Source: Thermoplasmata archaeon (GTDB taxonomy: Archaea > Thermoplasmatota > Thermoplasmata > UBA10834 > DTMW01). From it: a stretch of DNA of 24,662 nt. The notes below the pieces were generated by a model. That model saw only the letters and a program-made list of their open reading frames with translations. It ran no database searches and was not told the origin of the DNA. Shown here one piece after another: positions 1 to 6,702 of the stretch (positions are counted from its first letter, which is position 1; each line of letters opens with the position of its first letter). The translations under genes were made by a program, and so were the position numbers. Where the stretch lies: contig JAOUEZ010000003.1 in NCBI GenBank assembly GCA_029858465.1, positions 1 to 24,662 of the forward strand, given 5' to 3'.

Positions 1-469
1 TTACGGCTGTATACAGGAACGGAGGCTTTACGGTATCGAAGTCGTGAATGCCTATCGCGACCTTCTTTCTGTTCCTTCCCACAGTGATGTGCAGCTTCTC
101 CTGTAGATCCATTACCGATCTGATGAGGTAATCATTCATCTCGATGTCGGTTACAAGTGCGGACCAGATGAACGGTCTTACATTCTCCACCGCAGGGTCC
201 ACTTTCAGTACGATGTCCGATCTTCCCACATCATATCTCTTCAGACCCGGTTCTATATCCATAAACTCTCTGAAGGCTCTCGCGATGCCCTCTACCGAGT
301 ACAGGTCAGGTCTATCGGGGAAGAATTCGAAAGCCATCTCATCGTTGTCCCTGCTGGCCGAATGGAGGTCCGCGCCCATCATCGGGAGCCTCTGAACAAC
401 TGTGTCGAAATCCAGTTCCTCTCCGATGAGGCTCTTTAGGTCGGTGAAACTGAAGTTTATAACTGGCAT
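1..469 (-). CDS. pheT: Phenylalanyl-tRNA synthetase beta subunit, N-terminal part (cut by window start)
   Basis: The minus-strand frame is open from an ATG at 469-467 to the window edge, giving about 156 residues. The protein starts MPVINFSFTDLKSLIG and contains FFPDRPDLYSVEGIARAFR and the segment GRNRKKVAIGIHDFDTVKP, both typical of the archaeal/eukaryotic-type PheT N-terminal domains. PheT forms an alpha2-beta2 complex with PheS and charges tRNA-Phe in the cytoplasm; the beta subunit carries editing and tRNA-binding domains. Archaeal PheT is usually about 550 residues, so roughly the first 30 percent is here. The start is supported by the conserved N-terminus and an AT-rich promoter about 30 bp upstream. 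The gene is divergent from the KaiC-like pair. Identification rests on recognised family motifs, not on a search. Confidence 0.9.
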   Translation of the reverse strand, partial: MPVINFSFTDLKSLIGEELDFDTVVQRLPMMGADLHSASRDNDEMAFEFFPDRPDLYSVEGIARAFREFMDIEPGLKRYDVGRSDIVLKVDPAVENVRPFIWSALVTDIEMNDYLIRSVMDLQEKLHITVGRNRKKVAIGIHDFDTVKPPFLYTAV

Positions 470-496
470 GTTAGTCCGGTTAAGGAATATACAGCG

Positions 497-513
497 GATA
501 TAATTATCTTCCC
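497..513 (-). promoter_or_regulatory. Putative BRE/TATA promoter of pheT
   Basis: Read on the minus strand the site is GGGAAGATAATTATATC, a purine-rich BRE-like block followed by a TATA-like core. It lies about 30 bp before the pheT ATG, which fits a short-leader or leaderless archaeal transcript. Inferred from position and composition only. Confidence 0.45.
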
Positions 514-587
514 GGCCAGCCATGGACGCCTGCGGCGAATGATGCAAAATCGGCATCAGTTGTATCGCTGGACGATCGTTATCAATA

Positions 588-606
588 ATAAAGCGCCATA
601 TAACAA
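588..606 (+). promoter_or_regulatory. Putative BRE/TATA promoter of the KaiC-like pair
   Basis: An AATAAAGCGC block followed by CATATAAC sits about 30 bp before the GTG at 634. This is the spacing expected for an archaeal TATA box serving a leaderless or short-leader mRNA. It supports the GTG at 634 over the internal ATG at 688, but not decisively. Confidence 0.45.
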
Positions 607-633
607 ATCTCTTAATTATCCGACTGTATCAAG

Positions 634-1488
634 GTGACCGTTTCACTCGGGAGAGCCATCCCGACCGGGAATCAGCTGGAAGATGTGATGTCGCAAATAA
701 TACCTCGGATTGCCACAGGGACGCCAGGTCTCGACAAGATGATCAAAGGAGGGCTGTTGCCGGGGAGTATCTACACGATTGCGGGCCCTCCGGGCAGTGG
801 TAAGACTATACTGGCAGTGCAATTCCTAATAGAGGGCGTCAAGAGAGGGGAGAATGTCCTCCTGGTTGCTCTCGACGAGCATCCATGTGAGATGCATGAG
901 AATCTGCTCCCGATGTTCGGCGAAGACTTCGACAGAATACTTGTCTTAGATGGAATGCTCGAGATGAAAAGTTACGAGAAGACTCCTTTGAGAGATGTCT
1001 CCATCACGAGACATGCTGAAGCGTTTGGCAAAGTCTTCCCAGAGATACCACGCTCTTCCGATATGATAAATCCTGAGCTGACGGTCAGTGCCATCCAGGA
1101 AATGATAAAAGTGATAGTCAGGAATGAGAGCATCAGCCGCGTCGTCATCGATTCTGTCACATCTCTCAAGATGTTCATGATGACCGCGAATGAGAGGATA
1201 TCGTTTCTTCAGTCGTTCCTCAGATTCCTTTCGGATCTCAGTGTCACGTCAATGGTCACGATACAGGAAAGCGACTTCCCGACCGTTGGGGCGACAGACA
1301 TAGAGTACATAATGTCGAGAGGTGTGATAAGGCTCTATCGATGGCTCCAGAATGACGGCTTTGTCATCGGTATCTCAATTGACAAATTCAGAGGGTCCGA
1401 CCATGACGAAAATATTAACCGCATAAAGATTACGCCGATAGGCCTGCAGGTGCTCGACAAGACAAGGCGTGCCGACAGGGGGCGCTAG
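634..1488 (+). CDS. KaiC-like / RAD55-family RecA-fold ATPase (first of tandem pair)
   Basis: A 284-residue single-domain RecA-superfamily ATPase of the archaeal KaiC/RAD55 group. The Walker A motif is GPPGSGKT (residues about 51-58), the KaiC-type catalytic Glu-Glu region reads ALDEHP (81-82 are Asp-Glu), and the Walker B strand is RVVIDSVTSL (about 169-178). Near the C-terminus IDKFRGSDHD matches the conserved K-x-R-G-S-x-H motif of the family. Archaeal members are thought to act as ATP-dependent switches in signalling or regulation; the actual role here is unknown. Circadian KaiC has two such domains in one chain, whereas here two genes are adjacent. The start is GTG at 634; ATG at 688 is an alternative that would remove 18 poorly conserved residues. 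The next gene begins 2 bp after its stop, so the two are probably co-translated. Confidence 0.85.
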   Translation: MTVSLGRAIPTGNQLEDVMSQIIPRIATGTPGLDKMIKGGLLPGSIYTIAGPPGSGKTILAVQFLIEGVKRGENVLLVALDEHPCEMHENLLPMFGEDFDRILVLDGMLEMKSYEKTPLRDVSITRHAEAFGKVFPEIPRSSDMINPELTVSAIQEMIKVIVRNESISRVVIDSVTSLKMFMMTANERISFLQSFLRFLSDLSVTSMVTIQESDFPTVGATDIEYIMSRGVIRLYRWLQNDGFVIGISIDKFRGSDHDENINRIKITPIGLQVLDKTRRADRGR

Positions 1489-1490
1489 AC

Positions 1491-2324
1491 TTGACATCTG
1501 CTGGCAAAAGAAGGAGAGCATCGACAGGAATCGAAGGACTCGACAAGATGCTGGACGGAGGCCTGATCCCGGGCAGGACGTATATCCTTATGGGGGACCA
1601 TGGCAGCGGTAAATCTACGCTTTGCGGGCATTTTCTCATGGAGGGGATCAAGCGCGGCGAAGAAGTGCTCTATGTGACGATTGATGCGCCTCCATCGGAT
1701 ATCAGCACATCCTTTATCGGATATGGTTGGGATGCGGGGAAGATAACAATTCTGAACGCTCACCCTAGGGTCAGGGATTATAAGGCAAGGGGATCGCTGA
1801 TAGAGGTGGCTGCACAGAGGAGCGTTTCAACCATCAGCGAGATGAGCGATAAGGAAAAAGGGAATAATCAAGCTCTGGTATCCCCGGACCTCAGCCTTCC
1901 AAGCCTTCAGCTTATGCTTCAGAAGGAGTTCGAATCAAAAGCTTACGACCGGCTCGTGATTGATTCGATTCTGTCGCTCAGGATGCTCGGCGCCGAGGAG
2001 GTCCAGTGGGAGATCGGGATCAATTCGATATTCAGGTTATTGGCCGAGGAGGGACTGACGACTATTATTGTCTCCGATATCCCGAAGCAATACGATAACA
2101 TAAGACCGGAATTCATACTTTCGAGAGGAATTATAAGGATGAATCGTCTGGTGGTAGCCGGAAAAACATACAGGGCGATATCTGCCCAGAAGATGCGCGG
2201 TTCGGGACACGATGATCAAGTGAGGCCAGTCAAGATAACCTCCCATGGAATAACTGTCGAGGCATCAAAGGTTCTGCCACCGGAAGTTGTGACGCAGCTC
2301 GCGATGAGCTTTCCGAAGCCGTGA
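1491..2324 (+). CDS. KaiC-like / RAD55-family ATPase (second of tandem pair, altered catalytic Glu)
   Basis: A 277-residue paralogue of the preceding gene. It shows Walker A GDHGSGKS (residues about 35-42), Walker B RLVIDSILSL (about 154-163) and the C-terminal motif KMRGSGHDD. At the position of the KaiC catalytic glutamates it reads TIDAPP, so the usual Glu-Glu becomes Asp-Ala. This suggests weak or absent hydrolysis, perhaps a nucleotide-binding regulatory partner of the first ATPase; that is inference. The TTG start lies 2 bp after the upstream stop, so translational coupling is likely. Both proteins have the short N-terminal G-x-x-G-L-D-K-M lead-in common to the family. The target pathway cannot be told from the neighbours. 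Confidence 0.85.
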   Translation: MTSAGKRRRASTGIEGLDKMLDGGLIPGRTYILMGDHGSGKSTLCGHFLMEGIKRGEEVLYVTIDAPPSDISTSFIGYGWDAGKITILNAHPRVRDYKARGSLIEVAAQRSVSTISEMSDKEKGNNQALVSPDLSLPSLQLMLQKEFESKAYDRLVIDSILSLRMLGAEEVQWEIGINSIFRLLAEEGLTTIIVSDIPKQYDNIRPEFILSRGIIRMNRLVVAGKTYRAISAQKMRGSGHDDQVRPVKITSHGITVEASKVLPPEVVTQLAMSFPKP

Positions 2325-2426
2325 CATGTTCATCTGGATTATCAGATTTCAAAGAGCGAGAGAATTAGTTAATTCCCCACTCTCAGGACTCGTAAAAAAA
2401 CAGCCAGTAGCCGAAAAATGATTACC

Positions 2427-2463
2427 CGTCTTCCCCTCAAACCCCTTTTATCGCCTTTTTCTC
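2427..2463 (-). repeat. 3'-end repeat, copy 1 (GAAAAAG..AAGGGGTTTGAGGGG)
   Basis: On the minus strand the segment runs GAAAAAGGCGAT, then AAAAGGGGTTTGAGGGGAAG. It spans the stop codon of the first NosD-like gene. It is nearly identical to 4678-4713 and related to 8415-8444 and 11167-11196. Seen directly; function unknown. Confidence 0.7.
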
Positions 2464-3935
2464 GTCCTTCCGACTATCAGGAAGATCATCATCATTATTC
2501 CCGCGAGGATGAGAATCGAAGGCTCAGGAATCGGCGTGCCGGGTACGGTCTGTGGATAGTAGTCCTTGGCACCGGCGCTTCCCGAGATATTGTAAGGAAT
2601 ATCTACAATGCCATCCCAGTTGTCATCCGGCGCTCTCCAGTCGCTCCACCAGTTGCCGTATCCCGATGCGGAGTTCCACCAGTTGTCTGTTCCGTCGTCG
2701 TATGCTTGAACATGGCTTGGATCATATGTGCTGCCTGCGCCATTGTTTCCTATGAAGGTGTTGTTCCACATTTGGATATCCAAAGAGCCCAAACCAATTT
2801 CGATTCCGTACCCAGAATTGTAAAAGAGTTCGTTCTTAGTAATGTCAATTGAATCTGCTGTATTGATGGTAATGCCAACAGAATTCCCTGAGAGATTATT
2901 CATGGCAAAATTAACCGAGCCGGATTCATATACGAATACTCCCAATCCATTGTTTGTGAAAGTATTATTCTTTACTTCAACCCCCGACGATAAACGAAGA
3001 TAGGCACCAATATTTGCATTCATGATGAGATTGCTATCGATAAGGCCGCCTGTACCCAGCAAATAGATGCCCCGCATACCGCCCGATATAATATTACCGA
3101 TAATGTGGTTGCGGGATTGCCATGCGAATATATTTGCCTCAGAGTTTTCAAGAGTATTATTGATGATGACATTGTTGTCTGAATTACCGTCCAATCTAAT
3201 CCCATATTGACAATTGGTGATTACATGATTCTGAATTGTATTATAAAATGCCCAATATTCCAAATAGATTCCTATATTATTGAATGGGAATTCGTTGTCA
3301 TCTATAACATTGTAGTTAGATTGGCTAGAAAGATGCAGACCATCGTCATTTAACTCGCAGACATTGTTCCTTATTGTGTTATTTGAAGAGCAGCTGAGAG
3401 TCAATCCATATCTTGTGTTACCGAAGCACGAGTTATTTACTATCGAATTATCGTCTGAAAGGGAAAGTTCTATGCCCACATAATTGCTCGAGCAGTTGTT
3501 ATTGCTTATCATACCATTCGTGCAATTGAAAATATGAATGCCATCACACAGGCTACTGGAGCCGCCATGCAAGTAACAGTTTCTTACAAGAAAATATACA
3601 TCAGAATTCCTTATATCAATACCTGTTGCCAAGGATGCGTTTATGTCCCAACCGTCAATAATGTATGGATCCGAAACAGTGCCGCTTCCCCAGCTTATCC
3701 CAGTCGATGCATTTGGTCCGAGGAATCCTGAATCGCCGTCAATATAGATAGGGGCATGCATCGTGTATAATAATTTTACCGGGACAGGCGACTCTTCAGG
3801 AGCATCATTCGATTCCTGTAGTGGTTCAGATGATATTGTAAAAAGACTTATTGAGAGAATTATTATCAAGAATAGGCTAATGAGAATTTTTAATTTTCTA
3901 TCGGTCCGAGAATCACTTCTATCAATGATGACCAT
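2448..3935 (-). CDS. Surface parallel beta-helix (NosD-like) protein with PEP-like C-terminal sorting tail
   Basis: A 495-residue secreted protein. A basic N-terminus and hydrophobic segment (about 15-33) form a signal sequence or anchor. A conserved module follows: HAPIYIDGDSGFLGPNAS, then GISWGSGTVSDPYIIDGWDI. From about 95 to 390 come right-handed beta-helix rungs rich in N-N-x-I/V-x-x-N, as in NosD/periplasmic copper-binding-type repeats. A C-terminal domain contains NWWNSASGYGNWWSDW and DIPYNISGSAGAKDYYPQT. The tail is IPEPS, a hydrophobic helix and RTRKRR, resembling exosortase/archaeosortase signals. It is probably an S-layer-associated or envelope-anchored protein that binds sugars or other ligands; no catalytic residue is recognised. 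It is a clear paralogue of 9194-11182, sharing both ends. A Shine-Dalgarno-like TTGGAG precedes the ATG. Confidence 0.85.
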   Translation of the reverse strand: MVIIDRSDSRTDRKLKILISLFLIIILSISLFTISSEPLQESNDAPEESPVPVKLLYTMHAPIYIDGDSGFLGPNASTGISWGSGTVSDPYIIDGWDINASLATGIDIRNSDVYFLVRNCYLHGGSSSLCDGIHIFNCTNGMISNNNCSSNYVGIELSLSDDNSIVNNSCFGNTRYGLTLSCSSNNTIRNNVCELNDDGLHLSSQSNYNVIDDNEFPFNNIGIYLEYWAFYNTIQNHVITNCQYGIRLDGNSDNNVIINNTLENSEANIFAWQSRNHIIGNIISGGMRGIYLLGTGGLIDSNLIMNANIGAYLRLSSGVEVKNNTFTNNGLGVFVYESGSVNFAMNNLSGNSVGITINTADSIDITKNELFYNSGYGIEIGLGSLDIQMWNNTFIGNNGAGSTYDPSHVQAYDDGTDNWWNSASGYGNWWSDWRAPDDNWDGIVDIPYNISGSAGAKDYYPQTVPGTPIPEPSILILAGIMMMIFLIVGRTRKRR

Positions 3936-3995
3936 TCACTTTTCTCCAATTCCTCATCCCTGAACCGAATCGATTTGGCTTATAGTTTTTCTCGG

Positions 3996-4017
3996 CAGGA
4001 GATAAGGCTTTTTCCTG
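3996..4017 (-). promoter_or_regulatory. 22-bp palindromic upstream motif, copy for 2448-3935
   Basis: The arms CAGGA and TCCTG enclose the core AAAAGCCTTATC on the minus strand. It lies about 60-80 bp before the ATG at 3935. A separate TATA-like GAGAAAAACTATAAGCC lies just downstream, closely matching the sequence before the second NosD-like gene. It is therefore more likely an operator or upstream element here than the core promoter. Confidence 0.6.
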
Positions 4018-4023
4018 ACGTAT

Positions 4024-4590
4024 TCAAATCAAGATCCAATAATCTGAGATAATGAACGTGCGAGATTGCCCGTCGTAAGCATCAATTCTGCCTTGTCCGA
4101 TTACCCCGAATCCATAAAAGGTCTGATTTGATGAGATGTGAATGGTGTAATCGATTTCCGTCCAATTCCTGACTCCGATGGGGAATGAGAGGCTGCAATT
4201 TATTCTTACCGATGAGTTTTCAATTATTCCACTGAAATTCTGTGAATCGGAGCCGATAACGTTGGGAGTTGTCACTTGCATGTTGTAAGCCGCAGGCATT
4301 TCCATTCCACAATCATTGACAAGTATGTCATGGTCTATTATGAATGAGACATTCGCTTTGCCCAAGGTCCAATTGATTGAATCGTTGGGGTACAGATCAT
4401 TTGTATCTGCACGACCATCTCCATCGGTATCCCTAATAGAAGCGATTGGAGACCAGTCTGGTCCGAGCAAATAAACAAGTAGAAGTATTACGACAATGAT
4501 GATTGAAGTCAATACAATTGTATTCTTCTTTGTTATCATCTTAGGCTTTGGCTTTTTCTTGATTACATTAGAGTCTTCCATAGCCCACAC
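4024..4590 (-). CDS. Hypothetical membrane-anchored extracytoplasmic protein with a Ca-binding-like DTDGDG loop
   Basis: A 188-residue protein from GTG at 4590, or 185 residues from the more ordinary ATG at 4581 (MEDSNVIKKKPKPK). A Lys-rich N-terminus precedes one transmembrane helix (about 24-44), so most of the chain should be outside the membrane. Just after the helix, RDTDGDGRADTNDLYPND resembles thrombospondin type-3/EF-hand-like calcium loops. The remainder is beta-rich with NWT and NCS sequons and ends in FIISDYWILI. No family is recognised for the distal domain. The gene is preceded by the shared palindromic motif at 4612-4630. It stops just upstream of the palindrome serving the NosD-like gene on the same strand. 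Confidence 0.65.
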   Translation of the reverse strand: MWAMEDSNVIKKKPKPKMITKKNTIVLTSIIIVVILLLVYLLGPDWSPIASIRDTDGDGRADTNDLYPNDSINWTLGKANVSFIIDHDILVNDCGMEMPAAYNMQVTTPNVIGSDSQNFSGIIENSSVRINCSLSFPIGVRNWTEIDYTIHISSNQTFYGFGVIGQGRIDAYDGQSRTFIISDYWILI

Positions 4591-4611
4591 ATCAATTCCG
4601 AACCAATTCAG

Positions 4612-4630
4612 CAGGAGATAAGGCTTTTCC
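4612..4630 (-). promoter_or_regulatory. Palindromic upstream motif, copy for 4024-4590
   Basis: Minus-strand AGGAAAAGCCTTATCTCCTG, one A shorter than the common form. Its centre is about 35 bp before the GTG and 40 bp before the ATG, compatible with a BRE/TATA promoter. Confidence 0.6.
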
Positions 4631-4677
4631 TATGCTTTAGGCCGAGGAAAAAATTAGCTAGTCGTTGAAGTTAGCTC

Positions 4678-4713
4678 CGTCTTCCCCTCAAACCCCTTTC
4701 AAGGCTTTTTCTG
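4678..4713 (-). repeat. 3'-end repeat, copy 2
   Basis: Minus-strand CAGAAAAAGCCTTGAAAGG followed by GGTTTGAGGGGAAGACG. It contains the stop codon of the 87-residue gene. It is nearly identical to 2427-2463 over the GGGGTTTGAGGGGAAGACGG half. Confidence 0.7.
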
Positions 4714-4962
4714 TAGCTCTTTATTCAACATAGCCCGTCTATAATCGAGAACAGAATACCAAATGCTGAAAATAATCCCCCAAATTGTGAATTGTAGTCC
4801 CAAATTGATGAGAATATCGGTTGAATCCGAATTCAAGAGACGCCCCATTATCAGTCCAATCATCAGGATTGCCACGCCGATCACTGGCGCTATCCAATAT
4901 CTTGAATTCGAATAGAAGAATCGCCAGAATGAAAGACTCTTAGCATCGACACCTTCTTTCAT
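4699..4962 (-). CDS. Small two-helix membrane protein, unknown function
   Basis: An 87-residue protein with a charged N-terminus and two predicted transmembrane helices (about 19-39 and 50-67), then a short basic C-terminal tail DYRRAMLNKELQKKP. No family is recognised. The start is supported by a good Shine-Dalgarno GAGAGGA directly before the ATG and by the palindromic motif centred about 37 bp upstream. The leader TACTGGGCGAGAGGA resembles those of the 38-residue ORF (5113-5229) and the 151-residue gene (5339-5794), suggesting duplication of the expression cassette. Its stop codon lies inside the 3'-end repeat. The topology (both ends cytoplasmic) is inferred from charge distribution. Confidence 0.65.
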   Translation of the reverse strand: MKEGVDAKSLSFWRFFYSNSRYWIAPVIGVAILMIGLIMGRLLNSDSTDILINLGLQFTIWGIIFSIWYSVLDYRRAMLNKELQKKP

Positions 4963-4988
4963 TTCCTCTCGCCCAGTAATCCGTTAAG

Positions 4989-5010
4989 CAGGAGATAAGG
5001 CTTTTTCCTG
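4989..5010 (-). promoter_or_regulatory. Palindromic upstream motif, copy for 4699-4962
   Basis: A perfect copy: arms CAGGA/TCCTG around AAAAGCCTTATC on the minus strand, centred 37 bp before the ATG at 4962. No other TATA-like sequence lies between it and the start. It may itself be the BRE/TATA (GGAAAAAG + CCTTATC). Confidence 0.65.
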
Positions 5011-5039
5011 CGAGGGTATTATTAATTGGAGGAAATTAA

Positions 5040-5168
5040 ATGAAAGCCAAAATGAAAAAGAGGTTGATTATTGCTGTCATAATTGTGGTGATAATTGTGA
5101 ATTATCATAATTTCAGCTTGGCCCCAGATAATAGAATAGACAGAAAAGCAAGAGTATCACAACTATGA
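5040..5168 (+). CDS. Small basic hydrophobic peptide, 42 aa, overlaps the opposite-strand ORF
   Basis: ATG at 5040 reads MKAKMKKRLIIAVIIVVIIV and continues to a TGA at 5166-5168. A Lys-rich start is followed by a single hydrophobic helix and a polar, basic tail. A strong Shine-Dalgarno-like GGAGGA lies 9 bp upstream, and AT-rich TATTATTAAT before it could be a TATA box. It overlaps the last 56 bp of the minus-strand 38-residue ORF in convergent orientation. It could be a real small membrane peptide or a chance ORF; the ribosome-binding site is the main argument for it. Confidence 0.4.
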   Translation: MKAKMKKRLIIAVIIVVIIVNYHNFSLAPDNRIDRKARVSQL

Positions 5169-5229
5169 CCAATGCTAAAAGTGCTACCCATTTGGCTTTA
5201 TGCCAATTTGTTCTCTGTTTTTCTTCCAT
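5113..5229 (-). CDS. Small single-helix membrane peptide, 38 aa
   Basis: ATG at 5229 gives MEEKQRTNWHKAKW followed by a strongly hydrophobic helix (VALLALVIVVILLLFCLFYY) and the end LGPS. The leader GACTGGGCGAGGATA closely matches the leaders of the 87- and 151-residue genes and carries a Shine-Dalgarno GAGGA. A degenerate copy of the palindromic motif is centred about 36 bp upstream, the same spacing as in its neighbours. This shared upstream architecture makes it a probable real gene despite its size. Its function is unknown. Single-helix peptides of this kind can be toxins or small modulators of membrane complexes, but nothing here decides. Confidence 0.55.
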   Translation of the reverse strand: MEEKQRTNWHKAKWVALLALVIVVILLLFCLFYYLGPS

Positions 5230-5255
5230 TATCCTCGCCCAGTCATTCAATCGTT

Positions 5256-5275
5256 ACGAGATAATGCTTTTTCCT
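5256..5275 (-). promoter_or_regulatory. Palindromic upstream motif, degenerate copy for 5113-5229
   Basis: Minus-strand AAGGAAAAAGCATTATCTCG. The core is kept with one change (CCTT to CATT), and the TCCTG arm is lost. Centred about 36 bp before the small ORF start. Conservation of the core without the arm argues that the core works as promoter. Confidence 0.5.
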
Positions 5276-5338
5276 TCCGTTCAATCAATAAGGATTGAGG
5301 TTTGGAGTAAACCCCCTTTCCTTGATTTTTTCTGAAAC

Positions 5339-5794
5339 CTAATCGGAATCAAGGGAGACTCCGACAAGTCCCGTGATTATAAATTTTGAACCATCAGCAT
5401 AGAGCGATCTATCTATGATGAAATAGTCACCGGGTTCAAGTCTTGAAATATTGCCGAAATTGTTGAATTGAACGCCATTATACCAATGACCTGAAGTGAA
5501 ATTAGCAAGGGGCATCTGCAATCCAATCGATCCATTTGCATATTTTACGATAACCGGAGAAGGCCACTGTGAAATAGATATCTCCTCATAGCAGGGACCA
5601 TCAACCACTTTCAAGGTCCAATTTGTAGAAGTAAAGCTTTTCTTAATGCCAATATCGATGACAGCAGTGCAGAAATAATAACTGAAAAAAAATGTGTAAA
5701 GTGAGAAAAACAAAATTATTCCTGCGATAACTACTAAGGCAATTGCGATAAACAAGCGACTTCTTACTAACCTTGAAATACCATTACATTTCAT
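5339..5794 (-). CDS. Hypothetical single-pass membrane protein, possibly pilin-like
   Basis: A 151-residue protein: a short basic N-terminus (CNGISRLVRSR), one long hydrophobic helix (about 14-37), then a beta-rich extracytoplasmic domain. The C-terminal part RLEPGDYFIIDRSLYADGSK followed by FIITG recalls the beta domains of archaeal type IV pilin-like proteins, but no class III peptidase motif is evident, so this is only a possibility. ATG at 5794 is chosen because a GAGGAAAA Shine-Dalgarno precedes it; the ATG at 5799 is followed at once by a stop. The palindromic motif is centred about 41 bp upstream. The gene belongs to the run of small envelope genes on the minus strand. Confidence 0.6.
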   Translation of the reverse strand: MKCNGISRLVRSRLFIAIALVVIAGIILFFSLYTFFFSYYFCTAVIDIGIKKSFTSTNWTLKVVDGPCYEEISISQWPSPVIVKYANGSIGLQMPLANFTSGHWYNGVQFNNFGNISRLEPGDYFIIDRSLYADGSKFIITGLVGVSLDSD

Positions 5795-5824
5795 TCCATT
5801 TTCCTCGTCCAGTCATCCCATCAG

Positions 5825-5846
5825 CAGGAGATAAGGCTTTTTCCTG
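5825..5846 (-). promoter_or_regulatory. Palindromic upstream motif, copy for 5339-5794
   Basis: A perfect CAGGA-AAAAGCCTTATC-TCCTG copy on the minus strand. Identical to the copies at 3996 and 4989, including the flanking CT after the second arm. Confidence 0.65.
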
Positions 5847-5856
5847 AACCAAATAG

Positions 5857-6315
5857 TCATTCTCCTTTCAATTCTCGGTCGATTCGTGATATGGTCAGTA
5901 ATCTATGCCTGAGATTTGATAATCCGATGTTCATGCGTTTGCCAATTGGAGCAAAATAGCTCAGAATCACAATAAAAGAGGCTATGAAAGCAAGATAGAC
6001 ACCTATGCCAAGGGCGAAGGAATTTCCTGGGCCACCCCCGCTTCTTGGAAACCAATCACTAATCACGTTCTGTTGAAGCATGAACGTGGATATTAGCATT
6101 GGAATTCCACCAACTGGAGAAACAAATGAAGCGATGCATGCAATCAGATAAACGCCAATTAGTACAATGTAGAACGGCAGGAAATCAAGGAGGTCCATTG
6201 TGCTTTGATGAAACACATCGTCGAATTCATAAGTGTGAACCTGCCATGGAAGGAATATTGCGATAATGCCTATCAAAGAACCAACGATGCAGAGTAGATT
6301 GATTCTCAGCTTCAT
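5857..6315 (-). CDS. Hypothetical four-helix membrane protein
   Basis: A 152-residue polytopic protein with about four transmembrane segments (near 7-24, 46-66, 69-85 and 103-124). It starts MKLRINLLCIVGSLIGIIAI and the first helix ends in FLPWQVHTYEF, a G-x-x-x-I-x-I-F-L-P-W pattern seen in archaeal membrane proteins of unknown function. It ends with a basic amphipathic tail. No enzymatic motif is visible. The ATG is preceded by TTGGGGATTTGGC, a weak Shine-Dalgarno. The palindromic motif is centred about 40 bp upstream in a diverged form. This is the most distal gene of the minus-strand envelope cluster. Confidence 0.6.
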   Translation of the reverse strand: MKLRINLLCIVGSLIGIIAIFLPWQVHTYEFDDVFHQSTMDLLDFLPFYIVLIGVYLIACIASFVSPVGGIPMLISTFMLQQNVISDWFPRSGGGPGNSFALGIGVYLAFIASFIVILSYFAPIGKRMNIGLSNLRHRLLTISRIDRELKGE

Positions 6316-6344
6316 GCCAAATCCCCAATATATCAGTTCATCTG

Positions 6345-6366
6345 TTGGAGATAAAGCTTCTTCCTG
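6345..6366 (-). promoter_or_regulatory. Palindromic upstream motif, diverged copy for 5857-6315
   Basis: Minus-strand CAGGAAGAAGCTTTATCTCC. One arm and the core shape are kept, and CTTTATC is closer to a canonical TATA. Centred about 40 bp before the ATG. A further half-copy (GAAAAAGCCTCATG) lies at 6371-6387. Confidence 0.5.
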
Positions 6367-6423
6367 ATAGCATGAGGCTTTTTCTTCAATCTAAACGGTC
6401 AAGAACAATCGTGATCGATACAT

Positions 6424-6645
6424 GAGGCAGTCATAGGGCTGGCTGAAGCAAAGGCGTGGGATGTTGAGCTTGATAAGACGACCAAATTAGGTCCTAAGAA
6501 ATATGCAAATCCGAGCTTACAAATCAATAACTACCTTCGAGACGCCAGTAAGCCATGGGGGGTACTGACAAATGGCAGGAAATGGCGTCTTTATAACAAA
6601 GAGACAAGCCTTCAACTTTGACAGCTATTATGAAGTAGCCCTCAC
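6424..6645 (+). pseudogene. Remnant of a restriction/methylase (Eco57I/type I R-like) gene
   Basis: The frame reads EAVIGLAEAKAWDVELDK, then NNYLRDASKPWGVLTNGRKW and RLYNKETS. It then hits TGA at 6619. In the next frame NFDSYYEVAL continues without a gap, so one frameshift separates the two halves. The E-A-K motif followed by W-G-V-L-T-N-G-x-x-W-x-L-Y and F-D-S-Y-Y-E-V is the typical N-terminal region of type IIG/Eco57I-like restriction-methylase proteins and type I HsdR-like nucleases. No start codon and no downstream methylase domain are present. It lies just upstream of the tRNA gene and looks like debris of a defence gene, consistent with an unstable accessory locus. Confidence 0.75.
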
Positions 6646-6663
6646 GAGCGCCAGTATCATGGA

Positions 6664-6678
6664 AATAGTTATTTATCC
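6664..6678 (+). promoter_or_regulatory. Putative TATA box of tRNA-Ile
   Basis: AATAGTTATTTATCC lies about 30 bp before the first base of the tRNA, the usual distance for an archaeal TATA box. Confidence 0.45.
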
Positions 6679-6702
6679 CGCCTATGCATACGCTCGAAAA
6701 GA

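Noticed and set aside
2418..2852. 144-residue plus-strand frame
   Set aside because: Antisense to the C-terminal domain and sorting tail of the first NosD-like protein, which are conserved in the paralogue.
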